A stretch of 6,761 bases of DNA from Enterobacteriaceae bacterium (GTDB lineage: Bacteria > Pseudomonadota > Gammaproteobacteria > Enterobacterales > Enterobacteriaceae). Each line of letters starts with the position of its first letter. Within the stretch, counting starts at the first letter, position 1. The notes below the pieces were generated by a model. The model did not search any database and had not been told where the DNA came from. It saw only the letters and a program-made list of their open reading frames with translations. Made by a program: the position numbers and the translations under genes. Below are positions 1 to 6,699 of this stretch, in pieces. The DNA is taken from contig JALAGK010000505.1 of assembly GCA_022712475.1 (NCBI GenBank), forward strand, positions 1 through 6,761, read 5' to 3'.

Positions 1-1
1 G

Positions 2-1036
2 TTCTGGATCATGGCTATCATGGACGGATGGCGGGGGGTTAAAGAGACCTGGCCTGCGGTGATGGTTGCGGGGGGCTCGTTTGCCATTGCGCAATACCTG
101 AGTTCTAACTTTATTGGCCCTGAATTACCGGACATCATCTCATCACTGGCGTCTTTGTTCTGTCTGACCCTGTTTTTGCGCCGTTGGCAGCCAAAACGTA
201 TTTTCCGCTTCAATGACCTGGGCGCGTCCATGACTGACCAGACGTTGGCACATAAAAACTACAGCGGCTGGCAGGTGTTGCGGGCGTGGATGCCCTTTTT
301 GTTCCTCACCGCCACCGTTACTCTGTGGAGCATTCCTCCCTTTAAGGCGCTGTTTGTCGCGGGGGGTCCGATGGCCAGTTGGGTCGCAAGCCTCCCGGTC
401 CCCTGGCTTGACGGCCTGGTGGCGCGTATGCCACCGGTGGTGGCGCAAAGCGCGCCCTGGGCTGCAATATTTAAGTTTGACTGGTTTTCCGCCACTGGTA
501 GCGCCATTTTTGTGGCCGCGCTGTTGTCCATTATCTGGCTGCGAATGAAGCCGAAAGAGGCTATTTCAACCTTTGGCGAAACGCTTAAAGAACTTGCGTT
601 GCCCATCTATTCCATTGGGATGGTGCTGGCATTTGCATTTATCTCTAACTATTCCGGGTTGTCGTCAACGCTGGCGCTGGCGTTGTCGCATACCGGTCAT
701 GCTTTTACCTTTTTCTCGCCGTTCCTCGGTTGGCTGGGGGTATTCCTGACCGGTTCTGACACGTCTTCTAACGCCTTATTTGCCTCTTTACAGGCCACCG
801 CCGCGCAGCAGATTGGTGTTTCTGACCTGTTGCTGGTGGCTGCTAATACCGCAGGCGGTGTGACCGGCAAGATGATTTCCCCACAATCCATCGCTATTGC
901 CTGTGCGGCGGTAGGGTTGGTTGGTAAAGAGTCGGAGCTGTTTCGTTTTACCGTTAAGCACAGCCTCATTTTCACCTGTATCGTTGGCGTTATGGTGACG
1001 CTACAGGCGTACTGGCTGACGTGGATGATCCCATGA
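2..1036 (+). CDS. lldP: L-lactate permease LldP, C-terminal part (5' end outside window)
   Basis: This membrane transporter imports L-lactate (and related 2-hydroxy acids such as glycolate) with protons across the inner membrane, supplying LldD. The frame is open from base 2, before the first internal ATG at 11, so this is a partial gene of 344 codons plus stop. E. coli LldP is 551 residues, so the fragment should begin near residue 208. The text matches my memory of the E. coli protein through most of its length, for example [53 protein letters not shown] and the closing LTWMIP. Counting from the ATG at 11, hydrophobic membrane segments lie near residues 16-32, 38-54, 90-108, 160-177, 196-214, 230-250, 288-303 and 316-336. 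The stop TGA overlaps the lldR start. No frameshift is visible. Identity is very secure; the promoter and N-terminus are not in view. Confidence 0.97.
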   Translation, partial: FWIMAIMDGWRGVKETWPAVMVAGGSFAIAQYLSSNFIGPELPDIISSLASLFCLTLFLRRWQPKRIFRFNDLGASMTDQTLAHKNYSGWQVLRAWMPFLFLTATVTLWSIPPFKALFVAGGPMASWVASLPVPWLDGLVARMPPVVAQSAPWAAIFKFDWFSATGSAIFVAALLSIIWLRMKPKEAISTFGETLKELALPIYSIGMVLAFAFISNYSGLSSTLALALSHTGHAFTFFSPFLGWLGVFLTGSDTSSNALFASLQATAAQQIGVSDLLLVAANTAGGVTGKMISPQSIAIACAAVGLVGKESELFRFTVKHSLIFTCIVGVMVTLQAYWLTWMIP

Positions 1037-1818
1037 CCTTAACAGGCCGTCGTGTGGTTGAGCAGCTTGCCGAGCGGCTTCGGGCGCTGATTGATGAGCA
1101 AAAAATGACGCCTGGCCAGCGTTTGCCCGCTGAACGCCAGCTGGCATTAGAGCTTGGCGTGTCGCGCAACAGCGTGCGCGAGGCACTGGCGCGGTTGCGC
1201 AGTGAAGGGATGTTGGTCAGCCGACGTGGCGGCGGTAGCTACATCAGCCTGCCAAATGGCAACTGGTCCGATAGCCGCATTGTCCAGCCCATAAAAGCGC
1301 TGATGGCAGGCGACCCGGATTATCGTTACGACATCCTTGAGGCTCGCCACGCTATTGAGGGGGGAACGGCCTGGCATGCAGCGCTGCGTGCCAGCGTCGC
1401 GGATAAAGAGAAGCTGCAGTACTGCTTTGATGCCACGCTCAAATTCCACGAGCGCGATGACCCGGACCTGGCGGCGCAGGCTGATGTGCGCTTTCACCTT
1501 GCTATCGCCGAAGCTTCCCACAATCTGGTGCTGTTGCAGACCATGCGCGGTTTTTTTGAATTATTACAGTCGTCGGTGATGCAAAGCCGACAGCGCATGT
1601 ATACCCAGCCGCCGATTTTTGCCTGTCTGTCCGAACAACACCAGACGTTGCTGCAAGCAATTCTCGACGGTGACGCCGAGCGCGCACGTCGGGCGGCGCA
1701 AGAACACCTGGGTTTTGTGCATACCACTATCAGAGCGCTGGATGAAGATGAAGCCCGGCAGGCCCGCGCCACGCGCCTGCCGGATGATGACATTGATAAG
1801 AAAGGAACACCATTATGA
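1033..1818 (+). CDS. lldR: L-lactate-responsive GntR-family (FadR/FCD) transcriptional regulator LldR
   Basis: This cytoplasmic DNA-binding regulator controls the lld operon in response to L-lactate; in E. coli LldR (about 258 residues) represses without lactate and helps activate with it. The product here is 261 residues. A GntR winged helix spans about residues 7-72, with [19 protein letters not shown] (42-52) and the wing [11 protein letters not shown]. The FCD effector domain follows (about 80-235). It carries the family's metal/ligand set, which I place at Asp151, His155, His203 and His225. [14 protein letters not shown] and [14 protein letters not shown] match E. coli LldR. I chose the ATG at 1033 because it makes an ATGA overlap with lldP, has GGA seven bases upstream, and gives an N-terminus like that of E. 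coli. An in-frame GTG at 1021 would add four residues but lacks a ribosome binding site. Its stop overlaps lldD, so the three genes are probably translationally coupled. Confidence 0.95.
   Translation: MTLTGRRVVEQLAERLRALIDEQKMTPGQRLPAERQLALELGVSRNSVREALARLRSEGMLVSRRGGGSYISLPNGNWSDSRIVQPIKALMAGDPDYRYDILEARHAIEGGTAWHAALRASVADKEKLQYCFDATLKFHERDDPDLAAQADVRFHLAIAEASHNLVLLQTMRGFFELLQSSVMQSRQRMYTQPPIFACLSEQHQTLLQAILDGDAERARRAAQEHLGFVHTTIRALDEDEARQARATRLPDDDIDKKGTPL
1802..1806 (+). promoter_or_regulatory. Ribosome binding site of lldD
   Basis: AAGGA lies eight bases before the lldD ATG, inside the last codons of lldR. It supports the ATG at 1815, whose TGA in the other frame ends lldR. This dehydrogenase can therefore be initiated independently as well as by coupling. 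Confidence 0.8.
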
Positions 1819-3008
1819 TTATTTCCGCTGCCAGTGATTATCGCGCTGCGGCCGAGCGCATTCTGCCACCGTTTTTATTCCACTATATCGACGGGGGCGC
1901 GTATGCCGAATATACCCTGAGGCGCAATGTGGAAGATCTTGCGGGCGTGGCGCTGCGCCAGCGGATCCTGAAAAACATGTCCGATCTCAGCCTTGAAACC
2001 CGGCTTTTTAATGAAACGCTTTCTATGCCTGTGGCGCTCGCGCCGGTGGGGCTGTGCGGGATGTATGCGCGCCGTGGCGAAGTGCAGGCAGCGAAAGCCG
2101 CAGCAGAGAAGGGCATTCCGTTTACGCTTTCTACCGTTTCAGTATGCCCGATTGAAGAGGTGGCACCGGCCATCACTCGCCCGATGTGGTTCCAGCTTTA
2201 TGTGCTGAAGGACCGTGGCTTTATGCGCAACGCGCTGGAGCGGGCGAAGGCTGCGGGCTGTTCGACGCTGGTGTTTACCGTTGATATGCCAACGCCGGGG
2301 GCGCGCTATCGCGATGCGCATTCTGGTATGAGTGGTCCGAATGCTGCTATGCGCCGCTACTGGCAGGCCGCCACTCACCCGCAGTGGGCATGGGATGTGG
2401 GGCTGCTGGGGCGCCCGCACGACCTTGGCAATATCTCAACCTATCGCGGTCATCCAACCGGGCTTGAGGATTATATAGGCTGGCTTGCCAATAACTTCGA
2501 CGCATCCATTTCCTGGAAAGACCTGGAGTGGATCCGTGAGTTTTGGGACGGCCCGATGGTAATCAAAGGCATTCTCGACCCGGAAGACGCCAAAGATGCC
2601 GTACGTTTTGGCGCAGACGGCATTGTAGTGTCTAACCACGGTGGGCGTCAGCTTGATGGGGTTCTCTCCAGCGCCCGTGCGCTGCCTGCCATTGCTGATG
2701 CGGTGAAGGGCGATATCACGATCCTTGCCGACAGCGGTATCCGTAACGGCCTTGATGTGGTGCGCATGATTGCATTGGGTGCGGATACGGTGCTGTTAGG
2801 GCGTGCCTATTTGTACGCGCTGGCGACCCACGGGCAGGCTGGTGTGACAAATCTGCTGAACCTGATTGAAAAAGAGATGCGTGTGGCGATGACGCTCACA
2901 GGCGCGAAGTCGATTGCCGACATCAGCCGTGATTCGCTGGCGCGCGCACCCGAGTTGACGCAAAGCAGTACTGGCGGTTTTAGTGCGCCGCTGGTGCGGG
3001 TAGGGTGA
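1815..3008 (+). CDS. lldD: FMN-dependent L-lactate dehydrogenase LldD (quinone-linked)
   Basis: LldD oxidises L-lactate to pyruvate, passing electrons through FMN to membrane quinones; it is a peripheral inner-membrane enzyme of the alpha-hydroxy-acid oxidase family. The product is 397 residues against 396 in E. coli, so it is full length. Family active-site residues are in place. Tyr24 is in FHYIDGGAY, Tyr129 in WFQLY, and Asp157 in FTVDMP. Lys251 in VIKGI contacts FMN, and the catalytic base His275 and substrate-binding Arg278 lie in [15 protein letters not shown] (306-310) and GR (329-330) form the flavin phosphate site of the TIM barrel. The stretch of about residues 180-230, rich in Trp and Pro, corresponds to the variable loop used for membrane contact in this family. 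It is the last gene of the lld operon, starting in an ATGA overlap with lldR and followed by hairpins and a terminator. Confidence 0.97.
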   Translation: MIISAASDYRAAAERILPPFLFHYIDGGAYAEYTLRRNVEDLAGVALRQRILKNMSDLSLETRLFNETLSMPVALAPVGLCGMYARRGEVQAAKAAAEKGIPFTLSTVSVCPIEEVAPAITRPMWFQLYVLKDRGFMRNALERAKAAGCSTLVFTVDMPTPGARYRDAHSGMSGPNAAMRRYWQAATHPQWAWDVGLLGRPHDLGNISTYRGHPTGLEDYIGWLANNFDASISWKDLEWIREFWDGPMVIKGILDPEDAKDAVRFGADGIVVSNHGGRQLDGVLSSARALPAIADAVKGDITILADSGIRNGLDVVRMIALGADTVLLGRAYLYALATHGQAGVTNLLNLIEKEMRVAMTLTGAKSIADISRDSLARAPELTQSSTGGFSAPLVRVG

Positions 3009-3011
3009 GTG

Positions 3012-3042
3012 CTGCCTGGTCCCAGGATGAAGGGACAGGCAG
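3012..3042 (+). repeat. Stem-loop in the lldD 3' untranslated region (hairpin 1)
   Basis: CTGCCTG-G-TCCC pairs with GGGA-CAGGCAG: 11 base pairs with one bulged G (3019) and an 8-base loop (3024-3031). It begins three bases after the lldD stop. No T-run follows, so it is not itself an intrinsic terminator. It could protect the mRNA 3' end. This is seen by hand pairing only. Confidence 0.6.
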
Positions 3043-3070
3043 TCAGGCTAACGGATTTACGTTAACCTGA
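3043..3070 (+). repeat. Stem-loop in the lldD 3' untranslated region (hairpin 2)
   Basis: TCAGGCTAAC pairs with GTTAACCTGA: nine of ten positions match, with one C/A mismatch (3048/3065) and an 8-base loop. It starts at the base directly after hairpin 1. It lacks a T-run. A role in mRNA stability is possible but not shown. Confidence 0.5.
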
Positions 3071-3094
3071 CATCGCCTGCATACCATTAATAAT

Positions 3095-3131
3095 AAGACC
3101 GACGCGGTGTTACCACCGCGCCGGTCTTTTT
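3095..3131 (+). terminator. Intrinsic terminator of the lld operon, possibly bidirectional
   Basis: AAGACCG-A-CGCGGTG pairs with CACCGCG-C-CGGTCTT: two blocks of seven base pairs separated by one A/C mismatch (3102/3121), with loop TTAC. A run of five T (3127-3131) follows, the first two of them pairing in the stem, so this is a classical Rho-independent terminator for the + strand. On the - strand the stem is followed by TTATTATTAA, a poorer U-tract that may still stop the convergent reductase operon ending at 3148. Confidence 0.9.
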
Positions 3132-3147
3132 GTGGGGTAGCTAAGAC

Positions 3148-4248
3148 TCATTCGCTCAGGCGGTAGCGCTCCAGCCAGTGGGCATACGGCGCAGGCAGCA
3201 CCCAGGTTGGGCGCTCAAGGCCAAGCTGCTGAGCAAGCTTCAGCGTGTAATGCGGGTTAGCCAAATAAGCGCGGCCAATCATTACCAGGTCCATATCGCC
3301 CTGGGCTACACAGCGTTCGGCGTCGGTAGCGCAATCCACGCCCCATGACGAGGCGACCGGTAGTTGGGCCTGCTCGCGCACCTGGCGTGAGACCGGCGCC
3401 AGAAACGCTGGACCCCATGGGATGTGCGCGTCCGGTATGGAGAAGCCTACGCTTACGTTAAGCATATCCAGCCCGCGTTCACGCATCTGACGCGTCAGCG
3501 CAATGGATTCGGCCATCGTCTCTTCGTCGCGACAGTCATATTCAATCACCCCAAAGCGTGCGGTAAGCGGTAGGTTCTGTGGCCAGACTTCGCGCACGGC
3601 ATCCAGGGTTTCAAGCAAAAAACGACCGCGGTTTTCAGCACAGCCACCGTACTTGTCGGTACGCAGGTTTGAGTGCACCGAGAAGAAACTTTGTGCCAGG
3701 TAACCGTGGGCGAAATGCAGTTCCAGCCACTCAAAACCGGCATCGCGGGCGCGCTGTGCCGCTTTCATAAAATCGGCGCTGACGCGCTGAATATCGGTTT
3801 TACTCATTTCCCTGGGGACTTTCGGCAGGTTAGCGCCAAACGGCAGCGCCGAAGGGGCGATGGTCTGCCAGCTACCCGGCGCCCCGTCAGCAATATGATC
3901 ATCGCCTTCCCACGGCTTATTCGCGCTGGCTTTGCGCCCGGCGTGGGCAATCTGAATGCCGGGCACTGCCCCCGCCGCTTTGATAGACCGGGCGATTTTT
4001 GCCAACTCGGCCGCCTGCTCGTCATTCCAGATACCGAGGCAGGCTGGTGTGATACGTCCTTCTGGTGATACTGCGGTGGCTTCCACAATCACCAGACCCG
4101 CACCGCCGCGGGCAAGGCCTGCGTAATGTACCTGGTGCCAGTCGTTTGGCATACCGTCAATGGCGGAGTACTGGCACATCGGTGGGATGGCGATGCGATT
4201 GCGCAACGTCACGTCTTTTAAGCTAAATGGAGTAAACAGTGCACTCAT
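3148..4248 (-). CDS. XenA-like old yellow enzyme (NAD(P)H:flavin oxidoreductase, ene-reductase)
   Basis: This FMN TIM-barrel enzyme of the YqjM/XenA class of old yellow enzymes uses NAD(P)H to reduce activated C=C bonds (enones, maleimides, quinones) and, in XenA, nitrate esters. It should be cytosolic. The 366 residues fit Pseudomonas putida XenA (about 363) better than B. subtilis YqjM (338). Cys25 and Tyr27 (PPMCQY) are the class-specific flavin contacts. His178, His181 and Tyr183 (LHFAHGYL) are the ligand-binding and proton-donor residues. Arg231 (ARFGV) and GRAYL (325-329) bind FMN. Trp302 and Trp358 sit where XenA has its active-site tryptophans, and the C-terminal PYAHWLERYR is XenA-like. 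The start ATG overlaps the stop of the MDR gene (ATGA) and has its own AAGGA. It is the last gene of the reductase operon. The exact substrate is unknown, and the XenA comparison is from memory. Confidence 0.92.
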   Translation of the reverse strand: MSALFTPFSLKDVTLRNRIAIPPMCQYSAIDGMPNDWHQVHYAGLARGGAGLVIVEATAVSPEGRITPACLGIWNDEQAAELAKIARSIKAAGAVPGIQIAHAGRKASANKPWEGDDHIADGAPGSWQTIAPSALPFGANLPKVPREMSKTDIQRVSADFMKAAQRARDAGFEWLELHFAHGYLAQSFFSVHSNLRTDKYGGCAENRGRFLLETLDAVREVWPQNLPLTARFGVIEYDCRDEETMAESIALTRQMRERGLDMLNVSVGFSIPDAHIPWGPAFLAPVSRQVREQAQLPVASSWGVDCATDAERCVAQGDMDLVMIGRAYLANPHYTLKLAQQLGLERPTWVLPAPYAHWLERYRLSE

Positions 4249-5222
4249 GATGTTTCCTTAACCTGGATTATCAATTTGCCGCTGAAGTTACGGTGCTTCA
4301 GTGCTTCAAGCTGCTCCGGTAAACTTGTGAAATCGCGGGTAATGATGGCTTCGCTGACAAACGTACCGTCGGCGATATCCTCGAGTAGTTGTTCACCCTG
4401 GCGCGTAAGTTGACGCCAGTCGCGCTCGTCGCCGTGAAAATGCAGCGCGCCGAGTGCGACTTCATGAATGGATAACGCACGGCCAAAAGGTGGGCAGGGC
4501 CAGCTGTCGGTGCGGTCCTGAATACTGACAAGATGCCCGTTGGCGCGCAGGGTGTCTCCCAGGCGCTGGCTATGCTTACCATTTACCGCGTCGAACGTCG
4601 CAAAGTAATAGTTGCGCAAAGCCGGTGACAGTTCGGCACCGTCGGCGAGTGGGCCGGGAAACCAGCCGTCGGCACCCAGTGCCGTGAGCGCTTTACGGTG
4701 GCGTTCGTGGCACATCACATCCACCACAAAACCACGTGCGCGGGCAAACTGCACCAGCCAGTGCCCCACTGAGCCGCCTGCGCCGCTTACCAGCAGTCGC
4801 TCACCGGGGCGGCTCGGGATTTTCTCAAGTGCCTGCCAGGCGGTAAGGGCGGGACAAGGGAAGGCGGCGGCGAGCGTATCACTGAGATTTACCGGGATGC
4901 GCATCAGCGCACGGGCTTCAAGCGGCGTATGAGTGGCAAAACTGCCTTCGCGCTTAAGGCTGGTATGATACGCCACGCGCTGGCCAAGCCAGCTGTGCGA
5001 GACACCGTCACCCACTGCCACCACCACACCCGCGCCATCAACGCCAGGTGCTTTGCCCACTTTCATATCAAGCACTTTCCAGTCCACCGGATTTAGGCCG
5101 ATTGCGCTATTGCGCACCAGCACCTCGCCAGCCGCAGGCTGTGGGAGCGGGCGTGTTTGTGCCTGGAGGGCCAGTGGGCCGTCGCCGCCGTGCCAGACCC
5201 AGGCCTGATAATCGTTATTCAT
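4245..5222 (-). CDS. Zinc-free MDR-family quinone/enone oxidoreductase (NAD(P)H-dependent)
   Basis: This cytosolic medium-chain dehydrogenase/reductase of the quinone oxidoreductase (zeta-crystallin-like) branch is likely to reduce quinones or alpha,beta-unsaturated carbonyls with NAD(P)H. The product is 325 residues, normal for the branch. An N-terminal GroES-like domain (about 5-125) carries LNPVDWK (43-49) and PGVDGAGVV (59-67). A Rossmann domain (about 126-260) carries SGAGGSVG (146-153), the AxxGxxG-type nucleotide motif. The C-terminus closes with the family's FSGKLIIQV. The Cys/His/Cys catalytic and four-Cys structural zinc sites of alcohol dehydrogenases are absent, so a 'zinc-binding dehydrogenase' label would be misleading. 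The ATG at 5222 has AGGAGG four bases upstream and overlaps the stop of a 35-codon ORF. Its stop overlaps the XenA-like gene. The substrate cannot be deduced; crotonyl- or acrylyl-type reductases are alternatives. Confidence 0.88.
   Translation of the reverse strand: MNNDYQAWVWHGGDGPLALQAQTRPLPQPAAGEVLVRNSAIGLNPVDWKVLDMKVGKAPGVDGAGVVVAVGDGVSHSWLGQRVAYHTSLKREGSFATHTPLEARALMRIPVNLSDTLAAAFPCPALTAWQALEKIPSRPGERLLVSGAGGSVGHWLVQFARARGFVVDVMCHERHRKALTALGADGWFPGPLADGAELSPALRNYYFATFDAVNGKHSQRLGDTLRANGHLVSIQDRTDSWPCPPFGRALSIHEVALGALHFHGDERDWRQLTRQGEQLLEDIADGTFVSEAIITRDFTSLPEQLEALKHRNFSGKLIIQVKETS
4255..4259 (-). promoter_or_regulatory. Ribosome binding site of the XenA-like gene
   Basis: On the minus strand AAGGA lies six bases before the ATG at 4248. 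It sits inside the final codons of the upstream MDR gene and fixes the start chosen for the flavoenzyme. Confidence 0.8.
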
Positions 5223-5326
5223 TGTACCTCCTGGCTCAATATGTCGGGATACTCATCTCGGGCGGCATCGGGAGCAGTGGTCAACCGGCCCGCATGAGGC
5301 TCGCTGCACAGGTCTGTTTGTCTCAT
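5219..5326 (-). CDS. Putative 35-residue small protein or leader peptide of the reductase operon
   Basis: I do not recognise this product. The frame runs from ATG (5326) to a TGA (5219-5221) that overlaps the MDR start as ATGA. AAGGAGG lies just upstream of the ATG. An in-frame stop not far upstream limits the frame, so it is not the end of a longer gene. The peptide begins MRQTDLCSEP and ends DILSQEVQ. It is hydrophilic and acidic overall, with one cysteine (residue 7) and no membrane segment or signal peptide. About 60 percent of codons end in G or C, somewhat mixed, and the rare codons AGA (second), CGA and ATA occur. A strong Shine-Dalgarno plus the same overlap used by the neighbouring gene pairs argues for real translation, either as a coupling leader or as a small regulatory protein. 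A chance ORF remains possible because 35 codons is short. Confidence 0.5.
   Translation of the reverse strand: MRQTDLCSEPHAGRLTTAPDAARDEYPDILSQEVQ
5227..5232 (-). promoter_or_regulatory. Ribosome binding site of the MDR oxidoreductase gene
   Basis: A full AGGAGG lies four bases before the ATG at 5222 on the minus strand. It lies within the last codons (Gln-Glu) of the upstream 35-codon ORF, so translation of that ORF would run over this site. Confidence 0.8.
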
Positions 5327-5330
5327 CCTT

Positions 5331-5338
5331 CCTCCTTT
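5331..5338 (-). promoter_or_regulatory. Strong Shine-Dalgarno of the 35-codon ORF
   Basis: The minus strand reads AAGGAGG, then AAGG, then ATG. AGGAGG ends four bases before the start, the same distance as for the MDR gene. It is one of the strongest ribosome binding sites in the window, yet it precedes no long gene. Confidence 0.6.
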
Positions 5339-5402
5339 TTGAATGCGCCGGGATCAATTCCCTATCGTCGCCCGAAAGAGGCATAATGAAAACGGCAAAA
5401 TT

Positions 5403-5432
5403 ATTATAGTGATTATAAGAGTTTGTTATGTA
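5403..5432 (-). promoter_or_regulatory. Candidate promoter of the reductase operon
   Basis: A perfect TATAAT occurs on the minus strand at 5408-5403. With an 18-base spacer the -35 would be TACATA (5432-5427), only half matching TTGACA, as is common for activator-dependent LysR targets. Transcription would start near 5395, about 70 bases before the 35-codon ORF. A second TATAAT lies at 5417-5412 with no better -35. The position is inferred from consensus only. No convincing + strand -35 for the LysR gene was found. Confidence 0.4.
5405..5417. promoter_or_regulatory. Candidate LysR-type operator (T-N11-A box)
   Basis: TATAGTGATTATA is a TATA-N5-TATA dyad fitting the T-N11-A rule for LysR regulators. 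It ends 11 bases before the divergent lysR start codon. It overlaps the best minus-strand -10 and touches the weak AAGAG ribosome binding site of the regulator gene. A wider dyad, TTAT...ATAA at 5401-5418, surrounds it. Autoregulation and control of the operon are both inferences. Confidence 0.4.
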
Positions 5433-6324
5433 TAACCCACACTGGCTTCAGTCCTTCCGCGTGCTGGCGGAAGTCGGCAGCTTTACCCGTACCGCAGCAC
5501 AGCTTGGTATTACTCAGGCGGCGGTGAGTCAGCATATTCGTCATCTGGAAACCCAGCTGGGACCGCTGCTGGTACGCAAAATGCGCCAGATTGATTTAAC
5601 ACCCGCAGGAAAGGCGCTGCTCGATTACTGCATGGAAGCCGATCGTGCGGCCTGCCGTTTTAAGCTGCGTCTGGCTGAAGGGGAATCTGACAAAGGGGAC
5701 GTCAGTATTATTACGCCCGGGAGCATTGGCCTGATGATTTTTCCTCACTTACTTACGCTCCAGAGCGCTCGCCCGGAACTGGTGATGCGCCACCGCTTTG
5801 CGCCTGATGGCGAGGTGCTGGAGGCGGTGGTACAAAACCGTTATGAAATGGGGCTCATGAGCTATCGACCTGACGACCCACGCGTGCGTGCTTCGTACTT
5901 TACTGAGGAGCCGCTGGAACTGGTGGTGCCCACGGGTAGCCGAGCTTGCGAATGGGATGAATTGATGGCGCTGGGCTTTATCGATCATCCCGATGGCCAA
6001 TCTATGGCAACGCGTTTGCTCAGTCGCCGCTTTCCGGGTAACCCAGGTATCCGGGCATTACCGGTGAGCGGTTTTACTAACCAGGTTGGGCTGATTCTTG
6101 AGTTTGTCGCTCGTGGGCTGGGTTTTACTGTGCTGCCGCGCTACGCGCGCCAGGCGTTTGCCCGCCAGCATGAGATTGAAGTCATAGAATGTGGCGTACG
6201 GGTCGTGGATACGCTTTGGCTGGTGCAGCGTGCCGAATGGCCGCTGTCGCGGCGGGCGCAAAATGTGGTAGCGGCACTGGCTGACATGCTGGCGGCTCCC
6301 GCAGCGGAAGACGCATTGGGTTAA
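5428..6324 (+). CDS. LysR-family transcriptional regulator
   Basis: This cytoplasmic DNA-binding regulator is divergent from the reductase operon and so is its likely controller, with an electrophile, quinone or enone as plausible inducer (inference). The product is 298 residues, typical of the family. The winged helix-turn-helix occupies about residues 3-62, with the recognition region FTRTAAQLGITQAAVSQHIR (19-38), then HLETQLGPLLVR and the family's LTPAG (57-61). A linker helix (about 62-88) leads to the periplasmic-binding-protein-like effector domain (about 90-290), where TPGSIG (96-101) begins the first subdomain and GFTVLPRYA (232-240) is the usual late motif. The ATG at 5428 has a weak AAGAG six bases upstream. 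The gene ends 31 bases before a convergent small gene. The family is secure; the ligand and targets are not known. Confidence 0.93.
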   Translation: MYNPHWLQSFRVLAEVGSFTRTAAQLGITQAAVSQHIRHLETQLGPLLVRKMRQIDLTPAGKALLDYCMEADRAACRFKLRLAEGESDKGDVSIITPGSIGLMIFPHLLTLQSARPELVMRHRFAPDGEVLEAVVQNRYEMGLMSYRPDDPRVRASYFTEEPLELVVPTGSRACEWDELMALGFIDHPDGQSMATRLLSRRFPGNPGIRALPVSGFTNQVGLILEFVARGLGFTVLPRYARQAFARQHEIEVIECGVRVVDTLWLVQRAEWPLSRRAQNVVAALADMLAAPAAEDALG

Positions 6325-6355
6325 CGTGTTATAGCGTGAACGGAAAAGTTAGTAC

Positions 6356-6694
6356 TTACTGCTCGAGAAGCGCAGACAGACGCTCACGGCACAGTGCCGA
6401 ATTGGTGCGAATGGCCTGTTTTTCACTGCGTTCAAGCTGGTTATAGGCGCTAATGACGCGGTTGGCCGCCTGGCGGTTAAAGCGCTGACGCACCAGAGCG
6501 TAATCAGCATTACTATTCTCAACAGCATCGCGCAGCGCATCATCATTCACTGCACGGCTCGCATTCTGGCAAAACAGCGCTACGTAGCGAGCCTGCTCTT
6601 GCGCAGGAACCTGCGGCGTGTAGAAAAACCATAGCAGCCCGCACAACAGCGCTACCGGTAGAAAAAAGGTAAATAGCGCCCTTTTTTTGGTCAC
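6356..6694 (-). CDS. Small membrane-anchored or exported protein of unknown function
   Basis: I do not recognise this 112-residue product. It starts with basic MTKKR, followed by a hydrophobic segment at about 7-25 (LFTFFLPVALLCGLLWFF), so it is a signal anchor or uncleaved signal peptide with the remainder in the periplasm. The rest is probably mostly helical and polar, with Arg, Gln and Asn common (QRFNRQAANRV, LERSEKQAIR). Cysteines at 42 and 102 could form a disulfide; Cys18 is inside the membrane segment. ALLC does not fit a lipobox because leucine precedes the cysteine, so it is unlikely to be a lipoprotein. The start is GTG, chosen because AGGAGG lies five bases upstream and no in-frame ATG suits. 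It is convergent with the LysR gene and shows no link to the reductase operon. Confidence 0.75.
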   Translation of the reverse strand: MTKKRALFTFFLPVALLCGLLWFFYTPQVPAQEQARYVALFCQNASRAVNDDALRDAVENSNADYALVRQRFNRQAANRVISAYNQLERSEKQAIRTNSALCRERLSALLEQ

Positions 6695-6699
6695 GATTT

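Noticed and set aside
259..606. 115-codon minus-strand ORF within lldP
   Set aside because: It is a shadow of the conserved permease frame, with no ribosome binding site or domain pattern.
1021..1035. GTG at 1021 as an alternative start of lldR
   Set aside because: It adds four residues absent from my recollection of E. coli LldR and has no Shine-Dalgarno; the ATG at 1033 gives the ATGA overlap and a GGA at a suitable distance.
3673..4068. 131-codon + strand ORF inside the XenA-like gene
   Set aside because: It lies antisense to a strongly conserved gene, is rich in Arg, Gly and Pro as expected for a shadow frame in GC-rich DNA, and resembles no family I know.
5350..5362. GGGA-N5-TCCC inverted repeat in the leader of the reductase operon
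   Set aside because: A four-base stem is too short to call a riboswitch or terminator, and no T-run follows.
6638..6643. Possible lipoprotein signal around ALLC in the small exported protein
   Set aside because: Leucine directly before the cysteine does not fit the lipobox, which needs Gly, Ala or Ser there.
6682..6688. Run of seven A (minus strand) near the start of the small exported protein, as a possible programmed frameshift
   Set aside because: The A AAA AAG heptamer is not in the required phase with the reading frame, and a shift at codon 3-5 would not lead to a sensible product.
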